DNA from: Parapedobacter tibetensis
GTDB taxonomy: Bacteria; Bacteroidota; Bacteroidia; Sphingobacteriales; Sphingobacteriaceae
Assembly (NCBI RefSeq): GCF_024704835.1
Contig: NZ_JAMXBE010000003.1
Span: 62,001 to 126,000 of the forward strand
Direction of reading: 5' to 3'
DNA length: 64,000 bases
Positions 36,193 to 45,700 of the stretch are shown piece after piece; positions within the stretch are counted from its first letter, which is position 1; each line of letters begins with the position of its first letter. The notes beneath the pieces were generated by a model. The model searched no databases and had not been told where the DNA came from. It saw nothing but the letters and a program-made list of their open reading frames with translations. The position numbers and the translations under genes are program-made.

Positions 36193-36801
36193 ATGAAGAA
36201 AATTAAGTTAGATATCGTTGGCTTATCCTATAGCCAGACACAATCTGGGGCCTATGCACTGGTCTTGGGAGAGGTTTCGGGACGTCGGCGCCTGCCCATC
36301 ATCATCGGTGGGTTTGAAGCGCAGGCCATTGCCATAGAAATCGAAAAAATGACCCCCAGTCGGCCGTTGACCCATGATTTATTCAAAACCTTTGCCGAAA
36401 CTTACCGCATCAAGATCGAAGAGGTAATCATATATAACCTCGTGGATGGGATTTTCTATGCAAAAATCATCTTCAACGATGGTCATAAGCATACCGAAAT
36501 TGATGCCCGTACATCAGATGCCATTGCGTTAGCGGTACGTTTCAAGGCTTCCGTGTATACATATGAGTTCATACTAGCCTCTGCCGGTATTGTTATCGAA
36601 GGCAACGATTTCGTTTTCCTCGAAAACATTGAATCGGCTGGCGCCAACGATCCAGAGACGATGGCTTCTACCGACACCTCCTCATACTCATCCATGACCG
36701 ATGACCAATTGCAGGAAACATTGTCCAAGGCATTGTCCGACGAGCAATATGAGAAAGCTGCCCGCATAAGGGATGAAATCACCCGAAGGAAGTCTTCATA
36801 A
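36193..36801 (+). CDS. Bifunctional nuclease family protein (DUF151) with UVR motif
   Basis: The 202-residue protein has an N-terminal DUF151 domain (about 1-130: GLSYSQTQSGAYALVLGE, RRLPIIIGGFEAQAIAIEIE, HTEIDARTSDAIALAVRF), the bacterial relative of plant bifunctional nucleases. At the C-terminus (about 165-200) is a UVR (UvrB/UvrC-like) helical hairpin, QLQETLSKALSDEQYEKAAR. The DUF151-UVR pairing is common in Bacteroidota; its role (nucleic-acid related) is not proven. The start is ATG 36193; a GTG frame from 36136 adds 19 residues that do not match the family. Confidence 0.88.
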   Translation: MKKIKLDIVGLSYSQTQSGAYALVLGEVSGRRRLPIIIGGFEAQAIAIEIEKMTPSRPLTHDLFKTFAETYRIKIEEVIIYNLVDGIFYAKIIFNDGHKHTEIDARTSDAIALAVRFKASVYTYEFILASAGIVIEGNDFVFLENIESAGANDPETMASTDTSSYSSMTDDQLQETLSKALSDEQYEKAARIRDEITRRKSS

Positions 36802-36895
36802 ATAAAAGCGCAACAATGTTCAGTATCAAGTTAACCTTTAACCTTGGGCCCTTGACACTGCCCTGTACCCCACATCCTGAGCAACATAAATAAGC

Positions 36896-38143
36896 ATGCC
36901 GATAAAAATAAGACTTACGGTGATGAATTTCCTTCAATTCTTTATTTGGGGTTCATGGCTGATTTCTCTTGGTGGATACATGGGAAACCAACTGGGGTTT
37001 TCAGGCTTACAAATTGGCTCTGTTTACTCCACCATGGGTATAGCTTCAATATTCATGCCTGGCTTACTGGGTATCGTAGCAGACCGGTGGGTTAATGCCG
37101 AACGGGTGTTTGCCGTAGCACACTTCGTCGCGGCAGCCGCCCTGATTGCGGCCACCAGGGTGACCGACTTCCAAACGTTTTACAGCTTGATGCTGCTCAA
37201 TTCCCTCTTCTACATGCCTACACTGGCCTTGTCCAATTCAGTTTGTTACAATGTATTGTCACGAAAACAATTTGACGTGGTGAAAGCCTTCCCTCCTATC
37301 CGTGTTTGGGGGACTATTGGATTTATCGTAGCCATGTGGACGGTAGATTTATTCGAATGGACCAAGAGCGCCAACCAACTTTACGTGGCCGCAGGTGCCG
37401 GACTGTTCCTCGGATGCTATGCGTTTACCGTGCCAGCATCGCCCCCTTATTTGGATGAAACCCGTAAAAAAGCACTCGTATCATCGCTTGGCTTGGATGC
37501 GTTTGTCCTATTAAAGAAAAAGAATACCGCGTTGTTTTTTGTCTTTTCGCTGCTGCTCGGTGCTGCCTTGCAGATTACCAATGCGTTTGGCGGGCCTTTT
37601 TTGGACGACTTCAAAACGATGTATCCGAATTCCTTCGGTGTACAGCACCCCAACCTACTGCTTTCCATCTCCCAAATTTCCGAAACGTTTTTCATCCTGT
37701 TGATTCCGTTTTTCCTTACCCGTTTCGGTATCCGAAACGTCATTTTCTTCAGTATCATAGCATGGGTATTGCGGTTTGGCTTTTTCGGACTAGGCAACCC
37801 CGATGACAAGCTATACCTGTTGGTATTATCCATGATTATTTATGGAATGGCATTCGATTTTTTCAACATCTCCGGCTCACTGTATGTGGAGAAAGTGGCC
37901 GACCCGAAAATCCGTTCCAGTGCCCAAGGATTGTTCATGATCATGACCAACGGCTTTGGCGCCATTATTGGCGGCTATGGCAGCGGTTGGGTAGTTGACC
38001 ATTTCACCGATGCCGATGGCATAAGGGATTGGCCCAATATCTGGTTTACATTTGCCGGTTATGCCTTGGTCTTGGCAGTGCTCTTCCTATTGATTTTCCG
38101 AGGGCAACGGCTGGAAAAAACAGCCGTAGTTAGGCCGTCTTAA
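36896..38143 (+). CDS. MFS nucleoside permease (NupG-like)
   Basis: A 415-residue inner-membrane protein with 12 predicted helices. The start (RLTVMNFLQFFIWGSWLISL), GSVYSTMGIASIFMPGLLGI and AQGLFMIMTNGFGAIIGGYG are typical of the nucleoside:H+ symporter (NHS) group of the MFS. It probably imports nucleosides; the exact substrate is inferred. It is not obviously in an operon: 94 bases separate it from the nuclease gene (with only a 25-codon frame at 36816, probably not real) and 228 from hrpB. Confidence 0.85.
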   Translation: MPIKIRLTVMNFLQFFIWGSWLISLGGYMGNQLGFSGLQIGSVYSTMGIASIFMPGLLGIVADRWVNAERVFAVAHFVAAAALIAATRVTDFQTFYSLMLLNSLFYMPTLALSNSVCYNVLSRKQFDVVKAFPPIRVWGTIGFIVAMWTVDLFEWTKSANQLYVAAGAGLFLGCYAFTVPASPPYLDETRKKALVSSLGLDAFVLLKKKNTALFFVFSLLLGAALQITNAFGGPFLDDFKTMYPNSFGVQHPNLLLSISQISETFFILLIPFFLTRFGIRNVIFFSIIAWVLRFGFFGLGNPDDKLYLLVLSMIIYGMAFDFFNISGSLYVEKVADPKIRSSAQGLFMIMTNGFGAIIGGYGSGWVVDHFTDADGIRDWPNIWFTFAGYALVLAVLFLLIFRGQRLEKTAVVRPS

Positions 38144-38356
38144 TTTTAATTAGGCGGTTGTCTATCGGCATCCGTTCTACGGATACTCGTTAAGCTCTTT
38201 AAAATTAAGCGGTCAATTCGACCCATGGGATTTGCCTTCCGATCTTCCTCCTAATTGGCATTCAAAGAACATATAGACCGTACGCAAAGACGAGGAGCGA
38301 CAACTTGGAATGCACCCTTTGTTAAACGTGTGCGATGTCATTTCTGAACCGTTTCA

Positions 38357-38364
38357 TATCTTTG
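38357..38364 (+). promoter_or_regulatory. -7 promoter box directly before hrpB
   Basis: TATCTTTG matches TAnnTTTG exactly and ends 7 bases before the hrpB ATG, so the leader would be 0-3 bases. The 228-base gap 38144-38371 otherwise shows only a weak 5-bp hairpin (38170-38184). Confidence 0.5.
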
Positions 38365-38371
38365 ACCGCAT

Positions 38372-40864
38372 ATGCCGACACGTTTCGACCCGATAAATAT
38401 CGACCTTCCCATCAAGGATGTCATACCTCAGGTAAGGCAATACCTTACGGCTCATCATACCCTCATCCTCAGTACGCCACCCAGTGCCGGTAAAAGCACC
38501 ATCATTCCCTTGGCCTTGTTGGACGAGCCTTGGTTGCAAAGCAAAAAGATCATCATGCTTGAACCGCGGCGGTTGGCCGCCAGCAGCATTGCCCACCGCA
38601 TGGCCTCCTTATTGGGCGAAAAAGCCGGTGAAACCGTCGGATACCGCGTCCGGTTCGAAAACCAGACATCCTCACGCACCCGCATCGAAGTTGTCACCGA
38701 AGGCATCCTCACCCGCATGCTCCACCAGGACAACGCCTTGGAAGATGTGGGTATCGTCATCTTCGACGAATTCCATGAACGACGGTTGCATACCGACCTA
38801 TCCATGGTGCTATGCCGCGAAAGTCAGCAGGTCTTGCGGCCCGATCTGCGCTTACTGATCATGTCGGCCACCCTTGATACAGGTCAACTATCAACGTTGC
38901 TAGACGCCCCTATAGTGGCAAGCCAAGGGCGGATGTATCCGGTTGAAACCATCCACACAGCGGATGTGGATCCCTTACAATTACCCCAAGAATGTGCTCG
39001 GACCATTCATTATGCGCTGAAGGAACGGGAGGGCGATATCCTAGCCTTCCTGCCCGGCGAAGCTGAAATCAGGAGTTGTGAGGAGCTCCTTACCGCCAAT
39101 ATCACAGGAGCTGCCATCCGTCCGCTCTACGGGCAGCTATCGCTTGCCGAACAACACGCGGCCATCCGGCCCAATAACAACGGACCAAGAAAAATCGTGC
39201 TCGCTACAGCCATAGCGGAAACCAGCCTTACCATCGAAGGCGTTTCCATTGTGGTAGACTGTGGCTTTACGCGAACCATGGTGTTTGATCCACCATCAGG
39301 CTTGTCACGTTTGAAAACCGTGCGTATTTCCCTCGATGCGGCCGACCAACGTGCCGGACGTGCAGGCAGGCTCGGACCGGGCACCTGCTACCGAATGTGG
39401 TCTACAGCTACCCAACAACGGATGGCTCCATATCGCACGCCCGAAATACTGGAAGCCGACCTTACCCCAATGCTGCTCGATTTGGCCCGATGGGGTGTGC
39501 CCGACATCCATCAATTGGACTGGATAACCCGGCCTCCCGCTTCCACAATGGCTCAAGCCAGTGACACGCTTCATGAACTAAACGCATTGGATAAGGGTAA
39601 AATCACCACACATGGCAAGCAAATCCATGCGCTGCCATGCCATCCGCGGATTGCCCACATGCTGCTTATAGGTAAAGACGAGGACATGCTGCCTCTTGCA
39701 ACCGATATCGCAGCCCTAATGGAAGAGCGTGATCCATTGGGCAGGGAAGCCGGCGCAGATATCAACCTGCGTATCGAAGCATTGAGAAGACACAGGGCGC
39801 ATGGCAAGTCGGGCAAACGTTTTGACAATATCGAGAAAATAGCGCGTTCATACCGTAAGTTGCTCGATGCAAAAGCACACAACGGTATCGTATCGCCATA
39901 TCATACCGGCCTATTGCTTGCACATGCCTATCCAGAGCGTATTGCCAAGGCACGGGCTGAAGGTAACGGCATTTTTCAATTGGCCAACGGTAAAAGAGCC
40001 AGCCTGCCCGCCGTTGATGATCTTGCCCATGAGCCTTGGCTAGCCATCGCTCAACTCGATGCCCGCAGTGGCTTGGGTAAAGTGTTTCTGGCTTCACCAG
40101 TAAACCCGGAACACCTATCAGCCTTTGCTGAAGAAACGGCCCGTATCAGTTGGGACACCCAAAAAGGCGGGATCATCGCGACCAAAGACTTACGCATTGG
40201 AAACATCGTATTGGAATCGTCTCCACTCCACACACCGGATGAAAACGCGGTAATCCAAGCGATTTGTGACGCAATACGGTCGGAAGGTGCACAATTGCTC
40301 TCTTTCACGGATGCCGTGGAGCAATGGCAGAACCGCGCGCTGAGCTTACGGGCTTGGAGGCCAGAGGAAGGCTGGCCTGATGTATCGACCAGCACCCTAC
40401 TTCAACATCCGGAGAAATGGCTTATGCCGTATCTAAGCGGTATCAAAAAAACCGAGGATTTGAAACGGATTGATCTCCTTGATGTACTCCGGCATAGTCT
40501 CGATTTCGAAATGCAACAGGCCCTAGATCGCCTCGCTCCTACTTCCCTGCAAGTGCCGAGTGGATCCGCCATTAAGTTACGCTATTCAACCTCGGGCGAA
40601 GCTCCGATTTTAGCAGTACGGTTGCAGGAAGTATTCGGTCTTATGGATACACCACGTATCAACGACGGCCGAACGTCCATCGTGCTGCACCTTCTTTCGC
40701 CTGGATTCAAGCCGGTACAAGTAACTTCCGATTTGCGCAGCTTCTGGCAAACGACGTATTTTGAAGTGCGGAAGGAACTCAAAAGGCGCTATCCCAAGCA
40801 TGCCTGGCCCGACGACCCGTTAAATGCACAAGCTGAACGGGGTGCATCCAGGAGAAACCGATAA
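38372..40864 (+). CDS. hrpB: ATP-dependent helicase HrpB
   Basis: An 830-residue DEAH/RHA-type helicase. Motif I GKST (40-43, in PPSAGKST), motif II DEFH (132-135, the HrpB variant of DEAH), SAT (LLIMSATLDT) and motif VI (DQRAGRAGRLGPG) are present, followed by the HA2-like region and the HrpB C-terminal domain (about 700-830, ending YPKHAWPDDP with the family W-P-D-D-P sequence). The family length is about 810-840. It is believed to act on RNA, but its cellular role is poorly defined. The ATG is only 7 bases from a -7 box. Confidence 0.95.
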   Translation: MPTRFDPINIDLPIKDVIPQVRQYLTAHHTLILSTPPSAGKSTIIPLALLDEPWLQSKKIIMLEPRRLAASSIAHRMASLLGEKAGETVGYRVRFENQTSSRTRIEVVTEGILTRMLHQDNALEDVGIVIFDEFHERRLHTDLSMVLCRESQQVLRPDLRLLIMSATLDTGQLSTLLDAPIVASQGRMYPVETIHTADVDPLQLPQECARTIHYALKEREGDILAFLPGEAEIRSCEELLTANITGAAIRPLYGQLSLAEQHAAIRPNNNGPRKIVLATAIAETSLTIEGVSIVVDCGFTRTMVFDPPSGLSRLKTVRISLDAADQRAGRAGRLGPGTCYRMWSTATQQRMAPYRTPEILEADLTPMLLDLARWGVPDIHQLDWITRPPASTMAQASDTLHELNALDKGKITTHGKQIHALPCHPRIAHMLLIGKDEDMLPLATDIAALMEERDPLGREAGADINLRIEALRRHRAHGKSGKRFDNIEKIARSYRKLLDAKAHNGIVSPYHTGLLLAHAYPERIAKARAEGNGIFQLANGKRASLPAVDDLAHEPWLAIAQLDARSGLGKVFLASPVNPEHLSAFAEETARISWDTQKGGIIATKDLRIGNIVLESSPLHTPDENAVIQAICDAIRSEGAQLLSFTDAVEQWQNRALSLRAWRPEEGWPDVSTSTLLQHPEKWLMPYLSGIKKTEDLKRIDLLDVLRHSLDFEMQQALDRLAPTSLQVPSGSAIKLRYSTSGEAPILAVRLQEVFGLMDTPRINDGRTSIVLHLLSPGFKPVQVTSDLRSFWQTTYFEVRKELKRRYPKHAWPDDPLNAQAERGASRRNR

Positions 40865-40910
40865 AAACCCCTATATTTAGCCCAATCGATATACTGACAT
40901 CTACCAATTA

Positions 40911-42677
40911 ATGAAGCAAATTTACATTGTTATCTGTTTTTTATGCCTGTCTTTAGCTGCCCAAACGCAACAGCCCGTAAAGTTGAATGTGCTGGTTGAA
41001 GAATTGGCAGACCTCACCCCAAAAAACCGTATCATCAGGGCATCCAAACACTTGGACACATTGATAGTAGTTGGCATTCCATTGCAACAAGTAAGCCAAC
41101 GCATTGATAGCATACAAAAACTGGCTCATAGATGGCAAGATGGCGAACTGGCAGGTTACCTTCATTTTTATGATAAAATGAAAAGGGGGTTTCTGCCCAT
41201 ACCGAATAACGAGATCCTCACCGTTTTTGATTCGACACTGTACCATTTCGAAAAAAAGGGTGACTTGCGCTACACCGGTGTGTGCCACTACTTCATCGGC
41301 CAGCATCACTATGAACGGCAACAGTACGGCGAGGCGTTCTACCATCACGCAAAGGCGCAAGAATTGTTTAATGAGGTTGGCATAGCGAACATTATCGACA
41401 TCGGGAAATACCTGCATGTCATGGCACTTAACCACTATTATTTCCGTGATTATGAGCGGGTGATACAGTTAATGCGTGCATCCATTACCCTGCCGCCTTT
41501 TAGCGATAACCTGGACATCCAGCGTTATAATACCTTAGGGATGGCCTATAAACAGCTTAATCAACTGGATAGCGCAGCGTTCTATTTCAAGCGGACGCAG
41601 GAGGTCGCCAGTTCATGGCGCGATACCACCTGGATACACCTCGCAGCCGGCAATCTTGGGAGCGTGTATATCAAACAAGGCCGGTACGGGGAAGCATTAC
41701 CCTTCCTGGTGCAAGATTACCAATACAACCAACACCGGGACCGCCATCCGGTGCTGGCCCGCAATGCGGCGGTAGATATCGCGGCCACTTGGCAGAAGCT
41801 CCACCAACAGGATAGCGTTTCCCACTATTTACGGGAAAGCGAACGGCTGAATGCGGTAGTTAGGAAAGGGGAGCTGATGTGGAAGCAGCAGCGGGATGAA
41901 CAATTTTACATCAGCTACTACGAGGTTTTGCATGATCATTTTAAAGCCCAAGGAAACACGACAATGGCCTATCGTTACTTGGATAGCCTGACCCACCTGA
42001 CCAATGAAACCAACCTGCGTTACAATAAAATGACCGCCCGGGTAGCCGAAGACCGACTCAAAATACAACAACATCTTGCTGACATCGCTGTTCAACAAGC
42101 CGAGAAAAAAAGAATCAGCGCACGGTTGCAACTGGTCATCGGTATCGTCGGATCGCTGGCCGTCATCCTGGCCCTGCTCTATTATCTGCTGCGGCTCCGG
42201 CACGCTAAAGACCGGCTACAGGCCGAAAAGGAAAAAATTGTCCAACAGGCGACACAGGAAAAAGTGGAAGCACAGTTGGCTAAAGCAACGCTTGAACTGC
42301 AGGAATATATGCAGCGACTGCAAGAAAAGAACAGGCTGGTGAAAGCATTCCAGATGCAGATCGACCAGCTACGCACCCACTCAGCGCAACAGGCACCACA
42401 ACTGGACGAGCTGACGAACCGATTGGCGGAGACGAAGCTGCTTACGACGGACGACTGGAACGATTTCAGGCGGCGTTTCAACCGGGCTTTCGGTGGCGAG
42501 TTGGACCAGCTCAAAATGAAATATCGCGACCTGACCAGCGCCGAAGAGCGCATCTACGCACTGGAGAAAATGAATGTGTCCACCAGTCAAATGGCCTGGA
42601 TGCTGGGCATATCACCGGAGTCTGTCCGGAAAGCCCGGTATCGGCTCCGCAAAAAAATAGACCCCAAGGCCGCCTAA
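40911..42677 (+). CDS. Membrane-anchored TPR regulator with C-terminal LuxR-like HTH
   Basis: A 588-residue protein with signal peptide (about 1-19, ending AAQTQ), TPR-like helical repeats (about 90-370; HYFIGQHHYERQQYGEAFYH, YKQLNQLDSAAFYFKR, GSVYIKQGRYGEALPFL), one membrane helix (about 406-428), a coiled coil (about 430-500, Gln/Glu/Lys-rich) and a C-terminal HTH (about 520-588; YRDLTSAEERIYALEKMN, MAWMLGISPESVRKARYRL). The TPRs would lie in the periplasm and the HTH in the cytoplasm: a one-component sensor/transcription factor of a Bacteroidota type. It lies 105 bases before the giant T9SS adhesin gene, whose expression it may control (inference). Confidence 0.82.
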   Translation: MKQIYIVICFLCLSLAAQTQQPVKLNVLVEELADLTPKNRIIRASKHLDTLIVVGIPLQQVSQRIDSIQKLAHRWQDGELAGYLHFYDKMKRGFLPIPNNEILTVFDSTLYHFEKKGDLRYTGVCHYFIGQHHYERQQYGEAFYHHAKAQELFNEVGIANIIDIGKYLHVMALNHYYFRDYERVIQLMRASITLPPFSDNLDIQRYNTLGMAYKQLNQLDSAAFYFKRTQEVASSWRDTTWIHLAAGNLGSVYIKQGRYGEALPFLVQDYQYNQHRDRHPVLARNAAVDIAATWQKLHQQDSVSHYLRESERLNAVVRKGELMWKQQRDEQFYISYYEVLHDHFKAQGNTTMAYRYLDSLTHLTNETNLRYNKMTARVAEDRLKIQQHLADIAVQQAEKKRISARLQLVIGIVGSLAVILALLYYLLRLRHAKDRLQAEKEKIVQQATQEKVEAQLAKATLELQEYMQRLQEKNRLVKAFQMQIDQLRTHSAQQAPQLDELTNRLAETKLLTTDDWNDFRRRFNRAFGGELDQLKMKYRDLTSAEERIYALEKMNVSTSQMAWMLGISPESVRKARYRLRKKIDPKAA

Positions 42678-42782
42678 GCCCGCTTTATCCCATTTGTCCA
42701 CGTTTTTGTCCATGCCCATTTCATGGCTTTGGCTAAGTAGCGGCCTATATTCGCCACAGAAAACATTTATCCGTTATTACCA

Positions 42783-45700
42783 ATGACCGTATTTACCACG
42801 AATAGCCCCGGGCGGCTGATGTCGCTGTTGCTTACCCTCTGTTTGTTAGGCATGGCCGACATGGTTCAAGCACAAACCATCCGCTATGTAAAAGAAGGGG
42901 GCACGGGTAATGGCTCCTCCTGGGCCAACGCCGCCGGCGACCTGCAGGCGATGATCAATGCGTCTGCCGTAGGCAACCAGATTTGGGTGGCCGCGGGCAC
43001 ATATCTGCCTACACGACCAGCAAATAACCTTGAGGTAATAAACCCTGTAAACCGCGACAATGCATTTACATTCGTCAAAAACGTCAAAATTTACGGGGGC
43101 TTCCCCGCCACTGGCAACCCCGGTATGGCCGACCGTGATTGGCAGGCGCATCCCAGTGTACTCAGCGGCAACATCGGCGACTCCGGTGACCAAACCGATA
43201 ATGCGTACCACGTGGTGATTACCGCCGGGGCTTCGGTAACGACCGACTTCCTCATGGACGGCTTTACGATTACGGAAGGGTATGGAAATTTAGTGGCCAC
43301 GATTACCGTGAATGGGCAGAACATTGAGCAGCGAACTGGTGGCGGTTGGATGAATGTGGGCGGAAGCCCAACAGCCAGTCATCTCTTGATCACTGGGAAT
43401 ACAGTAACCAACAGCGGATCGGGAGGGGGATGGTCTAATGATATGGGCGGTCAGGCAGTCGTATCCCATTCCACAATCAGCAACAACCATGCGGAAAATG
43501 GACGGGGCGGCGGAATTTATTTTGGGAACGGCTCCAACTCGATGCTGACCAATGTAACCATTAGCGGAAACACAGCTAACATAGGCGGTGGGATCAGCAA
43601 CGTCTCTTCCCCTTCGCTGACCAATGTAACGATCGCCGGGAATACGGCGGCGAGGGAGGGTGGTGGTATGTATACGACGATAGGTTCCCCCACGCTGACC
43701 AACGTGCTCATCAGTGGGAATACCGCTACCAACTGGGGCGGTGGGATATCTAACACAGGCTCGACCACATTGACCAACGTGACCATCAGCGGCAATATGG
43801 CGCCCCAAGGCGGCGCGGTAGCTCATAGGCCCTTTGTTGGTGATGAAATCCTACAGATGCGGAACGCAATCATCTGGGGGAACAGTAGCGCTTTTTATAT
43901 TTCTTTATCACTTCCTATCTCTGTAAATCACAGCATTGTACAAGGCGGGGTTGATGGCCTGACCAATCTGGATGCAGACCCGTTGTTTGTTAACGCACCG
44001 GATTACACCGGCGCTCCTTTTACCCACGGTAACTACCGCCTGCAAGCGGCCAGTCCGGCTATTGGTGCGGGGGATAATATTGTGTATGACATCGGTCAAA
44101 CACCGGATTTATCCGCCATAACCACCGATCTGGACGGCGCTGCACGTATCCACGGCGGCATCGTAAACATGGGTGCGTATGAATCTCAGGGCATCCCGGC
44201 CATTACCCCGGGCGATCCGGGCAATTTCATCACTACCTGGAAGACCAACAACGACGGCATCTCAAATGAACAGCAGATCATCATCCCTGCGCAAGGAGGC
44301 GGTTATAACTATGACGTATATTGGGAAGATATAAACGATGACTCGAAAAACGGAACGATCAGCAATGTCACAGGCAATCTCACCATTGAATTTCCTTCAC
44401 CGGGTACCTACCGGGTGGAAATCACCGGTGATTTCCCGCGGATTTTCTTCAATAACGAAGGCGACAGGTTAAAAATACATGCTATAGAGCAATGGGGCAA
44501 TATCCAATGGACAAGCATGGAAAATGCTTTCTGGGGTGCTGAAAACCTAGTCATCAATGCCACAGACGCCCCTGATCTCGGCGGAGTCACTTCTCTGACA
44601 AACATGTTTCGAGGGGCTTCGTCCATGAACAGCCCCATCGGGCATTGGGACGTCACCAATGTGACGGATATGTCCGGGATGTTTAGCGGCGCATTGGCTT
44701 TTAACCGGCGCCTGAACAATTGGACGGTTTCCAAGGTGACCAATATGTCCCAGATGTTCCAAGACGCAACCAGCTTCAACGGAAACATCAGCGGCTGGCA
44801 GACCCCCAATGTAACCGATATGTCCGCAATGTTCAATGGCGCATCGGTTTTTAACCAAGCCTTGAACACGTGGAATGTTTCCAAGGTGACCAATATGGCC
44901 TTAATGTTCCGAGGCGCGACCAGTTTCAATAGAAACCTCAACAATTGGACGGTCTCCAGTGTGACTGATATGTCCGATATGTTCAACGGCGCATCGGCCT
45001 TTAACCAGGATTTGAGCAGTTGGGTCGTTTCCAATGTGATAACCATGAACCGGATGTTCACCCAGGCGACCAGCTTCAATGGAAATATCGGGAATTGGAA
45101 GGAGAAGGTCTCCAAGGTGACCGATATGGCCGGAATGTTCAACGGCGCATCGGCTTTTAACCAGGATCTAAACGAATGGAATGTATCCAATGTGACCGAT
45201 ATCTCCGGCATGTTCAATGGCGCATCGGCTTTTAACCAGGCCCTGAACAACTGGGCTGTTTCCAATGTGACCAATATGGCCGGCATGTTCAATGGCGCGT
45301 CGGCTTTTAACCAGACCCTGAACATGTGGAATGTCTCCAAGGTGACCGATATGACAGCTATGTTTTATGACGCGGTCAGCTTCAATGGAAACATCGGCAA
45401 TTGGATAGTCTCCAGTGTGACTGATATGAATGGAATGCTCTTTGGTGCAACAAACTTTGACCGGAATTTAGGCGGTTGGGATGTTTCCAACGTGACAAGT
45501 ATGAATGGAATGCTCTACAACTCCGGGCTTTCCCTTGAAAACTACGACGCCACGCTGATCGGTTGGGCCGAACACGGCAATTTGAAAACCGGAGTAACCA
45601 TGGGCGCCAATGGATTAACATATTGCCAGGGTGCGGATGCCCGGCGGCAATTAACTGACGGATATAACTGGACGATCATAGGGGATATCGAACAATGCGA

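Noticed and set aside
36816-36893. 25-codon frame (MFSIKLTFNLGPLTLPC) between nuclease and MFS genes
   Set aside because: Too short, without promoter or recognisable similarity.
37270-37295. TGTCACG followed by TTTGACGTGG inside the MFS gene as a third ECF41 promoter
   Set aside because: It lies within the coding sequence, the second element has wrong spacing, and no start follows.
44408-45340. 310-codon frame on the minus strand inside the adhesin gene
   Set aside because: It mirrors the DUF285 repeats: the 75-base period keeps the opposite frame open, and its product is a repetitive, low-sense sequence (METFHMFRVWLKADAPLN repeats).
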